DNA of 13,480 bases from Bacteroidales bacterium (GTDB lineage: Bacteria; Bacteroidota; Bacteroidia; Bacteroidales; Muribaculaceae), in assembly GCA_004552395.1 (NCBI GenBank), contig SFOK01000043.1:1-13480 (forward strand). Direction: 5' to 3'. Under the pieces are notes generated by a model. That model ran no database searches. It saw only the letters and a list, made by a program, of their open reading frames with translations, and was not told where the DNA came from. Both the position numbers and the translations under genes were made by a program. Positions 10,910 through 13,480 of the stretch are shown here, piece by piece. Every line of letters begins with the position of its first letter. Position 1 is the stretch's first letter.

Positions 10910-12753
10910 GAATAAATTGGGAAAAATACGGCATAGACGCGCCACGCGGGACTTCGGGCAACAAGAAGGTGTTATGCCCCGAATGCCACGACCAACGCCG
11001 CGACAAGCGCGACAAATCGCTTTCAATCAACCTTGCGACAGGCGAGTTCAAATGCCATTATTGCGGGTTCAGCGGCTGCGCCGCCGAAAAGGAAGAATGG
11101 GAACGCCGCCCGTGGCACAACGCCGCCCCGATACGCAAGGCCAAGCCTGTGTATAAGAAGCCCGCGCCGCGCCCCGCCGCCCCTGTTGACGACAATGTGC
11201 TTGCATGGTTCAAGAGCCGAGGCATATCGGTTGAAACGGTGGCCGCACTCCGCATAACTTCTGGTATGGAATGGATGCCGCAGAAGCAGGGACAGGCCAA
11301 TACGGTTCAGTTCAACTACTACCTAAATGGCGAGCTTATCAACACGAAGTTCCGCACCGGCGACAAGTGTTTCAAGCTCTGTTCGGGGGCGCGGCTTATC
11401 CCGTACAATATCGACGCTATCAAAGGCTCCAAGGAGTGTATTATCACGGAGGGCGAAATGGACGCTCTGTCGTTCTACGAATGCGGGCGGCATGACGTTA
11501 TCAGCGTCCCCAACGGGGCAAACGCCAACCTCGACTATCTCGACGATTTCATAGAGGATTACTTCGACGACAAGGAGGTTATCTACATAGCCTCGGACAC
11601 CGACACTAAGGGCGTGGAGCTGCGCGACGAGCTGTTGCGCCGCTTCGGCGTTGAACGCTGCCGCGTCCTCGAATATGGCGAGGACTGCAAGGACGCCAAC
11701 GAACACCTCCAAAAGTACGGGCGGGAAAGCCTGTTGAAATGCCTCGCGGACGCTCCCGAAATCAAGGTTGACGGGGTGTTCACGGTAAGCGATTTTGAAC
11801 AGAGCCTCGACGCGCTGTTTGAACACGGTATGCAAAAGGGCGTAGTGATAGGCCACGAGAATTTCGACCGCCTGTTATCGTTTGAGACGAAACGCCTATG
11901 CGTGGTAACAGGTATTCCAGGCAGCGGCAAATCGGAGTTCATCGACGAGATAGCCGAGCGGCTCAATATGCGCTACGGGTGGCGGTGGGCTTATTTCAGC
12001 CCCGAAAACGCCCCGCTCGCCTATCACGCGGCCAAGCTGATAGAGAAGTTCACGGGCAAGCATTTCAGCCCGCAGCACCTAACATACGGGGAGTACAGAC
12101 AGGTAAAGGAACACCTCGAACAGGACTTCTCGTTCATAGCCCCGACAGATAATTATCGGGTTGACAACATCCTCGAAAAAGCTAAATACCTCGTGAGGCG
12201 GCGGGGTATCAAAGGTCTTGTAATAGACCCGTACAACCGCCTCGAAGCGGAACAGGGGCAGCGCAGTGAAACCCTGTATATATCGGAGCTATTAGACAAG
12301 CTCACGACCTTTGCGCAAATAAATGACGTATTGATAATACTTATGGCGCACCCGACCAAGCAGCCCAAAAATAAGGACGGCGTGGTTGAGGCTCCAACAC
12401 TATATGACATCAGCGGCTCGGCCAACTTCTTCAACAAAGCGGATTTCGGCATAGTCGTACACCGCGACCGAATAAATGACACGGTGGAGGTTCACGTCCA
12501 AAAGGTGAAGTTCCGACACCTCGGAGAGTGCGGCACAGCCCTGTTCAAATACAACCTTAACAACGGGCGATATACCCCGTTTACGAACGGCATTGACCCT
12601 GTATGGGATAACAATAACCACCTGCAACAGGAGGCGGCACAGCGGGCGCGAGAGGCCGAGGAAGCGGCGCGATTTAACTTCGGCGACGACCTGCCTCCCG
12701 CCGATGATCCGTTCTCGTTTACTCCCCTCGATGATAACGAAGTTCCATTTTAA
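10906..12753 (+). CDS. Primase-helicase: zinc ribbon, Toprim and DnaB/RecA-like domains
   Basis: A bifunctional replication protein of the phage T7 gp4/Twinkle kind. The 615-residue product has a zinc ribbon (C24, C27, C50, C53 in CPEC and CHYC), a Toprim catalytic domain with E182 in TEGEMDA and D231/D233 in ASDTDTKG, and CKDANEHLQKYG after it. The helicase domain has Walker A GIPGSGKS at about 336-343, Walker B GLVIDPYNR with D441, and ILMAHPTKQPKNKDG as the sensor motif. It should synthesise primers and unwind the element's DNA. The tail is acidic (PPADDPFSFTPLDDNEVPF). I prefer ATG 10906 over 10894 because it makes the ATGA overlap used at other junctions here; the difference is four residues. 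It lies directly behind its presumed loader. Confidence 0.93.
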   Translation: MRINWEKYGIDAPRGTSGNKKVLCPECHDQRRDKRDKSLSINLATGEFKCHYCGFSGCAAEKEEWERRPWHNAAPIRKAKPVYKKPAPRPAAPVDDNVLAWFKSRGISVETVAALRITSGMEWMPQKQGQANTVQFNYYLNGELINTKFRTGDKCFKLCSGARLIPYNIDAIKGSKECIITEGEMDALSFYECGRHDVISVPNGANANLDYLDDFIEDYFDDKEVIYIASDTDTKGVELRDELLRRFGVERCRVLEYGEDCKDANEHLQKYGRESLLKCLADAPEIKVDGVFTVSDFEQSLDALFEHGMQKGVVIGHENFDRLLSFETKRLCVVTGIPGSGKSEFIDEIAERLNMRYGWRWAYFSPENAPLAYHAAKLIEKFTGKHFSPQHLTYGEYRQVKEHLEQDFSFIAPTDNYRVDNILEKAKYLVRRRGIKGLVIDPYNRLEAEQGQRSETLYISELLDKLTTFAQINDVLIILMAHPTKQPKNKDGVVEAPTLYDISGSANFFNKADFGIVVHRDRINDTVEVHVQKVKFRHLGECGTALFKYNLNNGRYTPFTNGIDPVWDNNNHLQQEAAQRAREAEEAARFNFGDDLPPADDPFSFTPLDDNEVPF

Positions 12754-12767
12754 CCCGACACAGGCCG

Positions 12768-12965
12768 ATGAAAGCGATAATCTATAAACAGAACACGAAG
12801 CAGGGCAAGGTGTATCGGACAGCCCTGTATCTGCTCGGGGTCTGTGTCTATGTTGAGGAATACCCCGACGAGGGACAGCCCCGCCCGAAGCCCATAGGCT
12901 TCACACAATTTCCCTCCGCAGCCCCTACCGAGGTGGAGGACGAGGACTATTACGAAGATGAATAA
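12768..12965 (+). CDS. Small unknown protein with acidic tail
   Basis: A 65-residue protein (MKAIIYKQNTKQGKVYRTAL to EVEDEDYYEDE). The first half looks like a small beta-rich fold, and the tail is strongly acidic with aromatic residues, resembling partner-binding or DNA-mimic tails. It begins 14 bases after the primase-helicase gene and overlaps the next start by ATGAATAA. No family is recognised. Confidence 0.6.
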   Translation: MKAIIYKQNTKQGKVYRTALYLLGVCVYVEEYPDEGQPRPKPIGFTQFPSAAPTEVEDEDYYEDE

Positions 12966-13164
12966 CCCGTTAAATAACAGCATTATGACAGAGAAAATGA
13001 AAACAGCGGCCTACGCCGCCGACGGCAGAAGCACAAGGTGCAGCGAGTGTCCGTTACAGCCCTGCCGCCCCGCCATTTATAAGGCTTGCACACAGGCTTT
13101 CGTCGAGGGCTTCCGTAAGGGCGCAGAGTATCAGAAGCAACAATCCAAAACACCCGCGAAATGA
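12958..13164 (+). CDS. Small cysteine-containing protein of unknown function
   Basis: A 68-residue protein with four cysteines in RCSECPLQPCRPAIYKACTQ, which could bind a metal ion, followed by a basic helical tail (AFVEGFRKGAEYQKQQSK). The ATG at 12958 overlaps the previous stop (ATGAATAA); a second in-frame ATG at 12985 (MTEKMKTAAY) is also possible and would remove nine residues. Its own stop overlaps the next ATG by ATGA, so it is coupled on both sides. No known family can be named. Confidence 0.6.
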   Translation: MNNPLNNSIMTEKMKTAAYAADGRSTRCSECPLQPCRPAIYKACTQAFVEGFRKGAEYQKQQSKTPAK

Positions 13165-13480
13165 AAGAAACATTTTATCAGCTCACAGGCCACGACATCT
13201 ACCCCGTCGAATGGACGCAGTGTCCTGTAAACCATATTTTCCGCGACAGGGAACAGGCCGTACAATGGCTGTTAGACACTATCGACGAAAACAGGACATA
13301 CCTCGAAACCGACCGAATGGAACGGGGTATAAACTACCAAGAGACCGAACACAGGGTAAACGGTCGAGTGTGGAACTACGAGGCCATACAAGAGTATGAC
13401 ATCCGAACACCCGAGGGAAAGGCCGCGTGGCTTGAATGCCCGCGATTGTCGGGCTGTATAGACCCCGAATGCTATAATCC
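13161..13480 (+). CDS. Unknown protein, cut by the window edge
   Basis: An open frame starts at ATG 13161, in the CGAAATG context and overlapping the previous stop by ATGA, and remains open to the right edge (at least 106 residues). It reads MKETFYQLTGHDIYPVEWTQ, VNHIFRDREQAVQWLLDTID, NRTYLETDRMERGINYQETE and ends in CPRLSGCIDPECYN. It is acidic and soluble, with a cluster of cysteines near the visible end. No family is recognised. It continues the early operon. Confidence 0.7.
   Translation, partial: MKETFYQLTGHDIYPVEWTQCPVNHIFRDREQAVQWLLDTIDENRTYLETDRMERGINYQETEHRVNGRVWNYEAIQEYDIRTPEGKAAWLECPRLSGCIDPECYN

Noticed and set aside
3128..12768. CGACACAGGCC shared between the post-mnmE hairpin and the 12.76 kb gene gap
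   Set aside because: An 11-base match in a region where ACAGGC-type words are very common; no further flanking similarity.

Overview
The window reads as a Bacteroidales chromosome. The evidence is A-rich start contexts with almost no Shine-Dalgarno sequences, Bacteroidetes-type TAnnTTTG -7 promoter boxes, and a Bacteroidetes-style tyrosine recombinase. The family cannot be fixed from sequence alone; a gut lineage such as Muribaculaceae is a guess. The first 3.06 kb is host backbone. It holds the tail of an unidentified plus-strand gene, a MATE-family efflux transporter on the minus strand, and the divergently transcribed tRNA-modification GTPase gene mnmE.

From the mnmE stop codon to the right edge the window is the early half of an integrated element, most likely a temperate phage or a phage-derived island. 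It enters exactly behind the 3' end of mnmE, a known integration target in other bacteria. The order is lambda-like. First come an attachment region and integrase. Next is a leftward immunity operon holding three small XRE-type DNA-binding proteins and a lipoprotein. A regulatory gap with facing promoters follows. Then comes a rightward early operon: a small basic protein, a two-helix membrane protein, an excisionase-like MerR/HTH_17 protein, an unknown protein without a normal start codon, a probable single-strand annealing protein, a YqaJ-type exonuclease, small proteins, a DUF4373/Lin1244-type replication initiator and a Toprim-DnaB-type primase-helicase. Several more small unknown genes run off the edge. 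Packaging, structural and lysis genes are not visible, so phage, satellite and integrative element cannot be separated here.

The gene products suggest a logic. Integrase and excisionase control entry and exit at mnmE. The leftward HTH proteins would hold the rightward operon silent through operators in 5986-6122 and perhaps around 3150-3246. Once released, the annealing protein plus exonuclease would provide recombination, and the initiator plus primase-helicase would provide replication, probably from an origin inside the initiator gene.

The points most worth a second look are: 15-bp iterons inside the replication initiator gene; a 16-bp perfect repeat shared by the integrase and early control regions; a lipoprotein gene whose reading frame breaks but whose continuation overlaps the next repressor start; two further frame anomalies in the early operon; a strong hairpin between the recombination genes; and a perfectly symmetrical bidirectional promoter between the transporter and mnmE.
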